DNA of 64,000 nucleotides from Bradyrhizobium nivariense (GTDB lineage: Bacteria; Pseudomonadota; Alphaproteobacteria; Rhizobiales; Xanthobacteraceae), in NCBI RefSeq assembly GCF_029846715.1, contig NZ_JARVWW010000012.1, positions 148,707 to 212,706 on the forward strand, given 5' to 3'. Made by a program: the position numbers and the translations under genes. Under the pieces are notes generated by a model. The model saw only the letters and a program-made list of their open reading frames with translations, did no database searches and had not been told where the DNA came from. Shown piece by piece: positions 43,167 through 51,453 of the stretch (position 1 is the first letter of the stretch; the number at the start of each line of letters is the position of its first letter).

Positions 43167-44483
43167 TTGTCCAGAATAATTCCCGACCTCGTCGTCACGC
43201 CGCAGGAACTGCCCGCGAAGGTGGACGTCGTCGTCATCGGTGGAGGCATCATTGGCGTATCGACGGCGCTCTCGCTGGTTGAGCGCGGCGTCAGCGTTGC
43301 CTTATGCGAGAAGGGATTGATCGCGGCGGAGCAATCGTCGCGAAACTGGGGCTGGGTGCGCCAGATGGGGCGCGACCCGGCCGAGTTACCGCTTGCCATC
43401 GAGAGTCTTCGGCTCTGGCGCGGCATGAACGCGCGCATCGACGGTGAAACGGGTTTTCGACAGGCCGGCATCGCCTATCTCTGCGACACCGATGCCGACG
43501 TTGCGATGTATGAAGTGTGGTTGAAGCACGCCACTCCGCTTGGTCTCGATTCCCGCCTTGTGAGTGGCGAGGCGCTAAAGACCCTGATTCCCGGTGCGGC
43601 GAAGCCGTTCCGCGCGGCGTTGCACACGGCGAGCGATGGCAAGGCCGAGCCGTTCATCGCGGCTTCGGCGATTGCGCGAGGAGCGGCCGCCAAGGGCGCG
43701 CATATCCTCACCAATTGTGCGGTCCGTTCCATCGAGCGATCGGCGGGCCGGGTCAGCGGTTGCGTGACCGAACGCGGTGAGATCCGCTGTTCGTCCGTGG
43801 TTCTGGCGGGAGGCGCCTGGTCGCGTCTCTTCGCCGGCAATCTGGGCATCGATCTTCCCGTCCTGAAGATCCTTGGCAGCGTCGTCCGCCTGTCCTCGGT
43901 CGACGGCGTGCCGAATTTTGCCGTCGGTGCAGGCAACTTCGCTTTCCGTCGCCGTATGGACGGCGGCTTTACCGTCGCTCAACGCAACGCAAACATCGCC
44001 CCGATCACGCCGGACAGCTTCCGCTTGTTCTGCGACTATACGCCGACGCTGATCAAGAGCTGGAATGAACTGACGCTTCGCATCGGCGGCCAGTTCTTTC
44101 GTGAGTTGTCGATGGCTCGACGCTGGAATAGTGACGAGGTTACGCCCTTCGAACAGGTCCGCATTCTCGATCCAGATCCGTCGCGGCGCTTCGTTCAGGG
44201 CGGCGTCAGCCATCTGCGCGAGGCCTTCCCAGCGTTTGGCGACGCAAAGATCACGAAGATATGGGCTGGTCTCATGGACGTTACGCCCGATGCTGTACCG
44301 GTGATCGCGCCGGTCAGCTCCGTTCCGGGCTTCTATCTCGCGACAGGTTTCTCCGGTCACGGTTTTGGTATTGGCCCTGGCGCGGGCGCGCTGATGGCTG
44401 ATCTGGTGACCGGATCGCCCCCCTGTGTCGATCCTGCCCCGTTCCGGATGGAGCGCTTCAAGCGCCTGAAGAGAGCCGCCTGA
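43167..44483 (+). CDS. FAD-dependent oxidoreductase (DAO/DadA family)
   Basis: A 438-aa flavoprotein with the N-terminal dinucleotide motif VVVIGGGIIGVSTALSLVERG, the SSRNWGWVRQMGRDPAE segment, and a C-terminal FAD motif GFSGHGFGIGPGAG. Members oxidise D-amino acids, sarcosine or related amines. TTG 43167 is the chosen start, with AAGGAG six bases upstream; a TTG at 43152 contains that site. The truncated amino-acid-binding protein just upstream suggests it once belonged to an uptake-plus-oxidation operon. Confidence 0.9.
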   Translation: MSRIIPDLVVTPQELPAKVDVVVIGGGIIGVSTALSLVERGVSVALCEKGLIAAEQSSRNWGWVRQMGRDPAELPLAIESLRLWRGMNARIDGETGFRQAGIAYLCDTDADVAMYEVWLKHATPLGLDSRLVSGEALKTLIPGAAKPFRAALHTASDGKAEPFIAASAIARGAAAKGAHILTNCAVRSIERSAGRVSGCVTERGEIRCSSVVLAGGAWSRLFAGNLGIDLPVLKILGSVVRLSSVDGVPNFAVGAGNFAFRRRMDGGFTVAQRNANIAPITPDSFRLFCDYTPTLIKSWNELTLRIGGQFFRELSMARRWNSDEVTPFEQVRILDPDPSRRFVQGGVSHLREAFPAFGDAKITKIWAGLMDVTPDAVPVIAPVSSVPGFYLATGFSGHGFGIGPGAGALMADLVTGSPPCVDPAPFRMERFKRLKRAA

Positions 44484-44884
44484 TTTTCCGCACCCATGCC
44501 AAACAGGATCAAGTTGGCCGCTTCTGTCTCCACGACGCGACCTCGACTATCTCGCCGGAGTCCCGCCCGGCGCATCCGCGGCAGCGCCCGGCGGCTTCCG
44601 ACGGCTCGTCTGATTTGAGCCGGCCGTTCACCGTCTATTGAGGTGTTGGACCATCCGCGACAAATCTGGACCTAGATAGTACGCGTTACGCCACGTGTGA
44701 CCGACGGTGCTCTCTCCTGAGTGCCACAAATCTCATCCAGTTGAACATCAATTGCGTCGTTCTTTGGAGTGATCCGACCTCCGCTGAGGCGTGGGCAGGA
44801 TCCGGGGAGTTGGCGAGCGCTAAGCTTGCTGCAGCAATGAGGCGTGCCTCGGACGGCAATCCGAGCCTGTCCTCCTACTGACGA
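44484..44884. other. Noncoding gap without recognisable gene
   Basis: About 400 bases between the FAD oxidoreductase and the Rieske cluster promoter. A minus-strand open frame of 84 codons (44672-44926) has no family-like pattern and overlaps the promoter, so it is not called. GC-rich CCCGGCG repeats around 44560-44600 could form a weak hairpin after the oxidoreductase stop, without a T-run. Confidence 0.5.
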
Positions 44885-44928
44885 TTGACAGCCAATTATT
44901 ACATGTCTAAACATATGCAAATTCATAT
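44885..44928 (+). promoter_or_regulatory. Promoter and operator candidate for the Rieske oxygenase operon
   Basis: TTGACA (44885-44890), 17 bases, then TAAACA (44908-44913) gives a plausible sigma-70 promoter. ACATGT lies in the spacer, and directly after the -10 is TATGCAAATTCATAT (44914-44928), an imperfect dyad. The same ACATGT plus TATGC-N5-CATAT arrangement occurs at the iorA promoter (55191-55227), so one regulator probably binds both. Confidence 0.55.
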
Positions 44929-44946
44929 AACTTGTGAGATGCCTGA

Positions 44947-45897
44947 ATGGACGCGCATCCGCTCAAGCTCAAGGTGAGGTCGTATGCCGCGGAGACACCG
45001 TTCATACGGAGCCTTGTGCTTGGTGTGGAGGACGGCGTCGTACCGCGATGGCAGGCCGGCGCACATATCCGCGTGGCGCTCCCGAATGGAGGAGACCGGC
45101 CGTACTCGCTGATGACCCTCCCGGGCCTCCCCGAGGGTGCGCTGGCGCTGGGGGTGCTGCGCGAGGGGGTTTCGACCGGCGGCTCGCAGTTCATGCACGC
45201 GCTGAAAATCGGCGATGTCGTCAAGGCAAGCATGCCGGTGAACAATTTTCCCCTGCATGAGGGGACAGCGCCCGCGCTGTTGTTTGCCGGCGGCATCGGC
45301 GTTACGCCGATCCTGTCGATGGCGGCGGAGCTGACGGCCCGCGCAAATCCGTTTCGCCTGCACTACGCGGGCCGCACACAAGGACTATTGGCGTTCCTGC
45401 CGCATCTTAAGGAGATTTGCGCCAAGGATCTGTCGATCCACTGCGACGACGACGCGTCCCGTCTGGACATTGCAGCGGCGCTCGGTGATGCGGCCGCAAA
45501 TTCCCACATCTATATCTGCGGTCCGGCGGGGTTGATCGAAGCGGTGAAGGCGGCCGCCCTTGCCGCGGGCGTCCCGGCGGACCGCATCCACTACGAGCTC
45601 TTCAAGGCGGAGCAGCCATCCTCGCCCGACAAGCCGTTCGAGGTCGAGCTCAAATCGACCGGGCAGGTCGTCACCGTCACAGCCGGGCAGACCATCATCC
45701 AGGCGCTGGAGGCTGCGGGTCTCGACGTGCTCTACGACTGCCAGCGCGGCGATTGCGGCCTCTGCCAGTGCGGCGTGATCTCGGGCACGCCCGATCATCG
45801 CGACGTCATTCTCAGCGATGACGAGAAGGCGTCGAACAAGATCATGCAGATCTGCGTGTCACGCGCGAAATCGCAACGGCTAGTGTTGGATCTCTGA
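44947..45897 (+). CDS. Ferredoxin-NAD(P) reductase component of Rieske oxygenase (VanB/PDR type)
   Basis: A 316-aa phthalate-dioxygenase-reductase-type protein. The N-terminal flavin domain carries RPYSLMTLPG, the NAD domain GGIGVTPILSM and ICGPAGLIEAV, and a C-terminal plant-type [2Fe-2S] domain has CQRGDCGLCQCG with a final Cys in MQICVSRA. It moves electrons from NAD(P)H to the Rieske centre of the oxygenase encoded next. First gene of the operon, 18 bases before the alpha-subunit gene. Confidence 0.93.
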   Translation: MDAHPLKLKVRSYAAETPFIRSLVLGVEDGVVPRWQAGAHIRVALPNGGDRPYSLMTLPGLPEGALALGVLREGVSTGGSQFMHALKIGDVVKASMPVNNFPLHEGTAPALLFAGGIGVTPILSMAAELTARANPFRLHYAGRTQGLLAFLPHLKEICAKDLSIHCDDDASRLDIAAALGDAAANSHIYICGPAGLIEAVKAAALAAGVPADRIHYELFKAEQPSSPDKPFEVELKSTGQVVTVTAGQTIIQALEAAGLDVLYDCQRGDCGLCQCGVISGTPDHRDVILSDDEKASNKIMQICVSRAKSQRLVLDL

Positions 45898-45915
45898 CGG
45901 GAGGCAAGGGGCGCC

Positions 45916-47001
45916 ATGACGAAATATGGGAGGAAGGCACACGCGATTGCGGCGCTGGTGCGCGACGCCGAGGTGCATCGCGACGTCTATGTCGCCCCCG
46001 AGATCTTCGAGCTCGAGATGGAGCACCTGTTCCCGAATAGCTGGGTCTATGTCGGGCATGCGAGCCAGCTATCGAAACCTGGCGATTTCATCACGGCCAA
46101 TATCGGCCGCCAGCCGGTGATGGCGAGCCGCCACACCGACGGCTCCATCCACGTCTTCTACAATCGCTGCCCGCACAAGGGCGTGAAGGTCGCCTCCGAG
46201 CCCTGCGGCAATACCGGGAAGTTCTTCCGCTGTCCCTATCACGCCTGGTCGTTCAAGACCGACGGCTCGCTGCTCGCGATTCCCCTGAAGAAGGGTTATG
46301 AGGGGACGGGCTTCGGCGACACGCAGGCGAATGAGGGGCTGTCGAAAGTCGGGAATGTCGTGATCTATCGCGATTTCATTTTCGCGCGACTGAACGACAA
46401 CGGCGTGTCCTTCGAAGAGTATTTCGGCGAAAGCCTCTCGACGATCGACAACATGGTCGATCGCTCGCCGGAGGGAAAGCTCGCCGTCGTCGCGACGCCG
46501 ATCCGCTACATGCATACCTGCAACTGGAAGATGCTGGTCGAGAACCAGACCGACACCTGCCATCCGATGGTGGCGCATGAGAGCTCGGCCGGCACTGCGG
46601 TCAAGGTCTGGAAGCGCGAGCAGGGCGATTCCACGGAGACGCCGATGGCGGTGCAGCTCTACGGTCCCTTCATGAGCCCGTACGAGTTCTACGAGCAAAG
46701 CGGCATCAGGATCTGGCCGAACGGCCATGGCCACACGGGCGTGGCCAACTCGATCCATTCGAACTATTCGGATATCGACGGTTATGTCGGCCAGATGGTC
46801 GCGACTTACGGCGAGACGCGGGCGCACGAGATTCTCGGCGAGGTCAGGCACAACACGGTCTATTTCCCGAACATCATGGTCAAGGGTGCGGTCCAGATCC
46901 TGCGCAATTTCATTCCGATCGCCGTCGACAGGACGCTGGTCGAAAGCTGGGTGTATCGTCTCGTCGGCGCGCGCCCGACAAGCTCTACGAGCGCGCGTTG
47001 A
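45916..47001 (+). CDS. Rieske aromatic-ring-hydroxylating oxygenase alpha subunit, frameshifted (N-terminal part)
   Basis: 361 codons of an oxygenase large subunit. The Rieske site CPHKG plus CPYHAW binds the [2Fe-2S] cluster, and NWKMLVENQTDTCHPMVAH carries two mononuclear-iron histidines with the bridging Asp. The frame ends prematurely: after VYRLVGA a GCGCGC run shifts it and it stops at TGA 46999-47001. The natural continuation, including the third iron ligand region (HDDLEMYERAQ), is in another frame at 46998-47258. As read, the product would be inactive unless the shift is a sequencing error or is bypassed. GGGAGG precedes the ATG. Confidence 0.88.
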   Translation: MTKYGRKAHAIAALVRDAEVHRDVYVAPEIFELEMEHLFPNSWVYVGHASQLSKPGDFITANIGRQPVMASRHTDGSIHVFYNRCPHKGVKVASEPCGNTGKFFRCPYHAWSFKTDGSLLAIPLKKGYEGTGFGDTQANEGLSKVGNVVIYRDFIFARLNDNGVSFEEYFGESLSTIDNMVDRSPEGKLAVVATPIRYMHTCNWKMLVENQTDTCHPMVAHESSAGTAVKVWKREQGDSTETPMAVQLYGPFMSPYEFYEQSGIRIWPNGHGHTGVANSIHSNYSDIDGYVGQMVATYGETRAHEILGEVRHNTVYFPNIMVKGAVQILRNFIPIAVDRTLVESWVYRLVGARPTSSTSAR

Positions 47002-47258
47002 TGTACAACCGCTTCATCAACGCGCCGACCTCGATCGTCGGCCACGACGATCTTGAGATGTATGAGCGGGCGCAGGAAGGGCTGAAGTCCAACGGCAATC
47101 ACTGGGTCAATTTGCGGCGGCTCTATGAGGTCGGCGAGCAATCGGACACGACTGCCGTCATTAACGGCACCTCTGAGCGCCAGATGCGAAACCAGTTTCA
47201 TGCCTGGGCGAAATTCATGACCATGGACATGGACAAGCATGTCGAGGCCGCGGAATGA
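46998..47258 (+). pseudogene. Rieske oxygenase alpha subunit, displaced C-terminal part
   Basis: About 86 residues that complete the catalytic domain: YNRFINAPTSIVGHDDLEMYERAQ with the aspartate expected to be the third iron ligand, then RQMRNQFHAWAKFM and a C-terminal helix. It lacks its own good ribosome site. Its first ATG (47001) overlaps the stop of the upstream frame as TGATG, so coupled translation of a separate C-terminal piece is conceivable. It overlaps the beta-subunit start by four bases, the normal arrangement for an intact alpha-beta pair. Confidence 0.8.
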
Positions 47259-47731
47259 TCAACGAGAAAGCCATCACGGACGTCATCTATCGGGAAGCCG
47301 AGCTCCTCGACACGATGCAATGGCAGGCCTGGCTTGATCTGTTTCATCCGGAGGGGCGCTACTGGATGCCACTGGAATGGCAGCAGCAGGACCCGGTGCT
47401 CCAGCCGTCGCTGATGTACGAGGACCTGTTGCTGCTGAAGGTGCGGGTCGAGCGACTGTCAGGCGAGCGCACCTTCAGCCAGAAGCCGAAGAGCCGCTGC
47501 CATCACCTGCTGCAGGCGCCACGCATCGTCGCGTACGACGCTGCGGCTGGCGTGTTCAAGGCGCGGACCTCCTACATCTACACCGAGACGCGCGGCGACA
47601 TGCTGGAGCGTTATTCGGGATGGGCGTCGCACGATTTCGTCCGGGTCGGCGATGCCCTGAAGATCAAGCTCAAGCGCGTCGATCTCGTCAATTTCGACGC
47701 GCCGTTCGGCAACATCCAGCTCTTCATGTGA
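47255..47731 (+). CDS. Aromatic-ring-hydroxylating dioxygenase beta subunit
   Basis: A 158-aa NTF2-like small subunit (REAELLDTMQWQAWLDLFHPEG at the N-terminus, YEDLLLLKVRVERL, and the conserved R-C-HLLQAPRI region). Beta subunits pack with alpha in an alpha3beta3 hexamer and have structural roles. Its presence indicates a two-subunit dioxygenase of the benzoate/salicylate/indole-acid type rather than an alpha-only enzyme. It overlaps the end of the alpha reading frame by four bases. Confidence 0.92.
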   Translation: MINEKAITDVIYREAELLDTMQWQAWLDLFHPEGRYWMPLEWQQQDPVLQPSLMYEDLLLLKVRVERLSGERTFSQKPKSRCHHLLQAPRIVAYDAAAGVFKARTSYIYTETRGDMLERYSGWASHDFVRVGDALKIKLKRVDLVNFDAPFGNIQLFM

Positions 47732-47738
47732 GACGATC

Positions 47739-49355
47739 TTGACCGCAGCCACCACCGTCTACGAGTGTTTCCGGGAAACTGCCCTCCGCCGAGGGCAGGC
47801 GGGCTTCCTCAATGTTCTGAGGGAGACGGCTGACATCTATGGCATCACGCCCGGCGAAATCTCCTACCGCACCATGTACGATCGGGTCGAGCACCGGCGG
47901 GCGGCGTTCGCCAGTCACGGCTATGGCGAAGGCCACCGGGTCGGGCTTCTGCTCCAGAACCGGCCGGCGTTTGTCGAGCTGTGGTTCGCGCTGAACGCGC
48001 TCGGTGTCTCCGTCGTGCCGATCAATCCGGATTTGCGGATGAGCGAGCTCGAATACATCATCGCGCATTCCGAGATGAGCGCGGCGTTTGTCCTCGCCGG
48101 GCGGCGTGGCGAGGTCGAGATGGCAGCCCGCCAGGCCGGCAGGCCGATCCCGGTCGTGACCGACGGCGACGACATTCCCGCGCCGCTCGGCGACGCACGG
48201 CCGGCGACCGCGGGCGACGGCACGACCGAATGCGCGCTGCTCTACACGTCGGGGACGACCGGGCAGCCCAAGGGCTGTGTGCTGACGAACGAGTACTTCC
48301 TGCATTCCGGAAACTGGTATCGCGACGTCGGCGGTCTGATCGATCTCAAGCCAGACGGCGAGCGCATGATCACGCCGCTGCCGCTGTTCCACATGAACGC
48401 GATGGCGGTGTCGCTGATGGCGATGCTGTCGGTCGGCGGCAGCCTGACCATGCTCGATCGCTTCCATCCGCGCAGCTGGTGGCAGTCGGTGCGGGACAGC
48501 CGCGCCAGCTGCCTGCACTATCTCGGCGTCATGCCCTCGATGCTGATGAGCGCGCCGGCATCCGAGCAGGACAAGGCCCATACCGTGCGGTTTGGATTTG
48601 GCGCCGGCGTCGACAAGCTCCTGCACGCGCCGTTCGAGCAGCGCTTCGGCTTTCCGCTGATTGAAGCCTGGGCCATGACCGAGACGGGAAGCGGCGGCGT
48701 GATCGCCGCCAATGTCGAGCCGCGCAAGATCGGCACGAGCTGTTTCGGACGCCCGGCACCCGAGGTTGACGTTCGTATCGTCGATGATAGCGGACATGAC
48801 GCGCCGGTCGGGACGCCGGGCGAGCTGCTGGTGCGGCGGGCCGGCGCTGACCCGCGCTACGGTTTCTTCCGGGAGTACCTGAAGAACCCGCAAGCCACCG
48901 CCGAGGCGTGGGACGGCGGATGGCTGCACACCGGCGATATCGTGTCGCGCGATGCGGACGGCGACCTGCATTTCGTCGATCGCAAGAAGAACGTCATCCG
49001 CCGATCCGGCGAGAACATCGCCGCCGTCGAGGTCGAATCCGTCCTCAACCGCCATCCCGCGATCCGGCAGGCTGCGGTTGCGGCGACGCCCGATCAGGTG
49101 CGCGGAGACGAGGTTGCAGCGGTCATCATCGCCGAGCAGGCCGGTGCCGACCGGGCGCTCGCCGAAGACATCGTCCGCTGGAGCCTGGAACAGATGGCCT
49201 ACTACAAGGTGCCGGGCTGGATCTGCTTCGCCGATAGCCTGCCGCTCACCGCGACCGAGAAGATCCAGCGCGGCGGGCTCAAGGACTATGTCGCCAAGCT
49301 GATGCGGGAAGGTGCGTTCTTTGATCTCCGCGACCTCAAGCGACGGCAGGTCTGA
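47739..49355 (+). CDS. AMP-dependent acyl/aryl-CoA ligase
   Basis: A 538-aa adenylate-forming enzyme: LLYTSGTTGQPKG P-loop, AWAMTETGSGG, HTGDIVSRDADGDLHFVDRKKNVIRRSGENIA, and the C-terminal catalytic lysine in ATEKIQRGGL. The TTG start (47739) lies seven bases after the beta-subunit stop without a strong ribosome site. It should activate an aromatic or indolic acid to its CoA thioester. A thioesterase in the second operon (58698) is a natural counterpart. Confidence 0.92.
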   Translation: MTAATTVYECFRETALRRGQAGFLNVLRETADIYGITPGEISYRTMYDRVEHRRAAFASHGYGEGHRVGLLLQNRPAFVELWFALNALGVSVVPINPDLRMSELEYIIAHSEMSAAFVLAGRRGEVEMAARQAGRPIPVVTDGDDIPAPLGDARPATAGDGTTECALLYTSGTTGQPKGCVLTNEYFLHSGNWYRDVGGLIDLKPDGERMITPLPLFHMNAMAVSLMAMLSVGGSLTMLDRFHPRSWWQSVRDSRASCLHYLGVMPSMLMSAPASEQDKAHTVRFGFGAGVDKLLHAPFEQRFGFPLIEAWAMTETGSGGVIAANVEPRKIGTSCFGRPAPEVDVRIVDDSGHDAPVGTPGELLVRRAGADPRYGFFREYLKNPQATAEAWDGGWLHTGDIVSRDADGDLHFVDRKKNVIRRSGENIAAVEVESVLNRHPAIRQAAVAATPDQVRGDEVAAVIIAEQAGADRALAEDIVRWSLEQMAYYKVPGWICFADSLPLTATEKIQRGGLKDYVAKLMREGAFFDLRDLKRRQV

Positions 49356-49381
49356 CGCATGCTGCTGGGGGGAGACCAATC

Positions 49382-50110
49382 ATGAGCCAGATCCGCACCA
49401 CGCTCGTCACCGGGGGCAATTCCGGGATTGGAGAGGCGCTCGCCAGGGCGCTTGTCGACAAGGGGCAGCGCGTGGTCTCGGTGGGCCTCGACAAGCCAGG
49501 CTGGACCCATGATCTGCTCGCGGCCTATCGCGCGGACCTGACGAGCATCGAGGAGACGCGGACCGTCGCGCAGGAGATCTGCCGGGATCATGCCATCGAT
49601 TGCCTCGTGCACAACGCAGGCATCATTCTGCCGAACCTGCTGCCCGATGCGAAGCCGGAGGACATTCTGACGCTGGCGCAACTGCATCTCGGTGCGCCGA
49701 TGCTGCTGACCCAGGCTGCGATGGAGGGGATGCGGTCGCGCCGGTTCGGGCGCATCGTTTTCGTCAGCTCGCGTGCTGCCATGGGCGCGGCGACGCGCTC
49801 GGCCTATTCCGCCACGAAGGCTGGCGTGCATGGCATGGCGCGAACCTGGGCGCTGGAGCTCGCCTCGAGCGGCATCACCGTCAATGTCGTGGCGCCGGGA
49901 CCGATCCTGACCGACAATTTCTGGGGCATCATCCCAAAGGGGTCCGAGCAACAGCAGGGGATGGCACGTAACGTGCCGGTCGGGCGGCTCGGCTCGCGTG
50001 AGGATGTGGCCCATGCGATCGAGTTCTTCCTCGATGAGCGGTCGGATTTCGTGACCGGCCAAGTGCTCTATGTCTGCGGCGGCACCAGCCTTGTGGGTCT
50101 CGGTCCGTAA
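49382..50110 (+). CDS. Short-chain dehydrogenase/reductase (classical)
   Basis: A 242-aa NAD(P)-dependent oxidoreductase with TGGNSGIG, HNAGI, catalytic Ser in VFVSSRAAMG and the complete YSATK motif, and a C-terminal VTGQVLYVCGGTS. Fifth gene of the Rieske operon, about 26 bases after the ligase. A dihydrodiol or hydroxy-acid dehydrogenase step following dioxygenation is the natural role. Confidence 0.92.
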   Translation: MSQIRTTLVTGGNSGIGEALARALVDKGQRVVSVGLDKPGWTHDLLAAYRADLTSIEETRTVAQEICRDHAIDCLVHNAGIILPNLLPDAKPEDILTLAQLHLGAPMLLTQAAMEGMRSRRFGRIVFVSSRAAMGAATRSAYSATKAGVHGMARTWALELASSGITVNVVAPGPILTDNFWGIIPKGSEQQQGMARNVPVGRLGSREDVAHAIEFFLDERSDFVTGQVLYVCGGTSLVGLGP

Positions 50111-50152
50111 GCGGAATGGTTTTAGGCTGAATCAACCAGCCGCGGGCTCGTT

Positions 50153-50274
50153 CACCTCTCCCGCTTGCGGGAGAGGTCGGCGCAAAGCGCCGGGTGAGGG
50201 TTCTTTCCTCTTGGGGACCGTCCCCGTTGTGGAGACACCCTCTCCCCAACCCTCCCCCGCAAGCGAGGGAGGGA
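50153..50274 (+). repeat. Intergenic palindromic repeat, copy A
   Basis: About 120 bases built of CTCTCCCGCTTGCGGGAGAG (perfect hairpin), a GGCGC-AAA-GCGCC hairpin, a GGGGACCGTCCCC hairpin, and a final CCCCCGCAAGCGAGGGAGGG arm. A diverged copy in opposite orientation is at 56432-56555. It fills the convergent gap between the SDR gene and the MarR gene and could terminate transcription from both sides. Confidence 0.75.
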
Positions 50275-50330
50275 GCGCATCTCACTCGTTGCAACATCGA
50301 ACCTGATCTCATCGCGCTTTAAAGCGCGGA

Positions 50331-50813
50331 TCAGATCGGGTTCTGACGGATGTTCTCGACCATCTTTGCAAGCACGCGCTCGCAGACCTCGATGTCGTCG
50401 GGGTCGATCCCCACGATCAGCCGATCGTAGTTGTTCGACATGATCGGCCAGATCTTGCGCAGCAGCGCCTCGCCATCCGGCGTCAACGCGACGACCCGGC
50501 GACGCTGGTCCTCTTCCGCGATCTCGCGCTTGACGAGGCCCGATGACACCATGGACTCGACCATGCGGCTCGCGGTCGACTGCTCGGTCACCGCGAGAAC
50601 GGCGATCTCGTTGACGGTCAGGGTCTTGTAGATGAACAGGACCGACAGCGTCCGGAACACGACATTGTTGACGCCGTGCTCGCTCAGATCGCGGTTCTGG
50701 TCGAGGTTCCAGCGATTGGCGAGGCGATTGAACAGATAGGGGATGTAATTCTGCAGCTGGTCTCTGGTCCGCGGCGGACCCGATTTCCATCTGCTCCTGG
50801 ATTCTTTGGCCAT
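50331..50813 (-). CDS. MarR-family regulator (second of an overlapping pair)
   Basis: A 160-aa winged-helix regulator: LQNYIPYLFNRLANRWN, LTVNEIAVLAVTEQSTASRMVESMVSSGLVKRE as the recognition helix and wing, and a C-terminal dimerisation helix. ATG 50813 overlaps the stop of the first MarR gene by one base (TAATG). Longer upstream frames only shadow that gene. Sits between the Rieske and ior operons; candidate regulator of both. Confidence 0.9.
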   Translation of the reverse strand: MAKESRSRWKSGPPRTRDQLQNYIPYLFNRLANRWNLDQNRDLSEHGVNNVVFRTLSVLFIYKTLTVNEIAVLAVTEQSTASRMVESMVSSGLVKREIAEEDQRRRVVALTPDGEALLRKIWPIMSNNYDRLIVGIDPDDIEVCERVLAKMVENIRQNPI

Positions 50814-51319
50814 TATTTCTTGCGACTTTGCTGCTTGCTGTCGGTGCGAATTTTCGAGGCGAGGGACCGCAGCACGCCGAGCGCGGTTTCGAGCTCCCGG
50901 GCGGGGATGTTCTCGAGCCGCGCGCTGAGATGCTTCTTGTGCACGTCGGCTGCCTTCCTGAACAGCGCTTCGCCCTTGGGCGTGAGACGCACGATGAACG
51001 ACCGGCGGTCCTCGCTCGACATTTCCTTGCTGATAAGCGCGTCGGCGAGAAGACGCTGCACCAGTCCCGAGACGTTGCCGCCGGACACTTTCAGATTTTG
51101 CGACAACTGCCCGAGCGCGAGGCCATCCCGGTAGCGATCGAGCTGCGCCAGCACGTCGAATTTCGCCAGCGACAGCCCGAACTCCGAATTCAGCATCGCA
51201 TTCAGCGACGCGAAGAACTCGCCATGAAGGGACAGCAATTGAAGCCAAAGCCGGGTTTCAATCTGCCCGGAGACGGGACCGATGTTCTCTTTGAGTGCAG
51301 CCGGCATTTGCATGACCAT
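50813..51319 (-). CDS. MarR-family regulator (first of an overlapping pair)
   Basis: A 168-aa regulator with LSLAKFDVLAQLDRYRDGLALGQLSQ, the recognition region NLKVSGGNVSGLVQRLLADALISKE, and SSEDRRSFIVRLTPKGE as the wing. It shares the fold, but not close sequence, with the second MarR protein, so the pair is not a recent duplication. MarR proteins usually bind phenolic or indolic acids, which fits an aromatic or auxin-type pathway. A promoter must lie in 51320-51453, but none is clear by eye. Confidence 0.9.
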   Translation of the reverse strand: MVMQMPAALKENIGPVSGQIETRLWLQLLSLHGEFFASLNAMLNSEFGLSLAKFDVLAQLDRYRDGLALGQLSQNLKVSGGNVSGLVQRLLADALISKEMSSEDRRSFIVRLTPKGEALFRKAADVHKKHLSARLENIPARELETALGVLRSLASKIRTDSKQQSRKK

Positions 51320-51453
51320 CGAGTACAGAGTGTCTCGTCAAATGGGGGATTATCGCGGGTCTGTCGCTCCGATTAGCAACCCAGGAATCGTAGTCAAGCC
51401 GCCTGATCCTGACGTCCTTCGGTCCGGACGGCAATCGAATCCTGTGCCGGGCG

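Noticed and set aside
44672..44926. 84-codon minus-strand frame in the gap before the Rieske operon
   Set aside because: No family pattern, no ribosome site, and it overlaps the promoter candidate.
46998..47258. Treating the 86-codon piece as a separate new small gene
   Set aside because: Its sequence is the expected end of a Rieske alpha subunit; it is a displaced part, not an independent gene.
47724..49379. 551-codon minus-strand frame opposite the CoA ligase
   Set aside because: The ligase on the plus strand has all family motifs; the opposite frame has none and no ribosome site.
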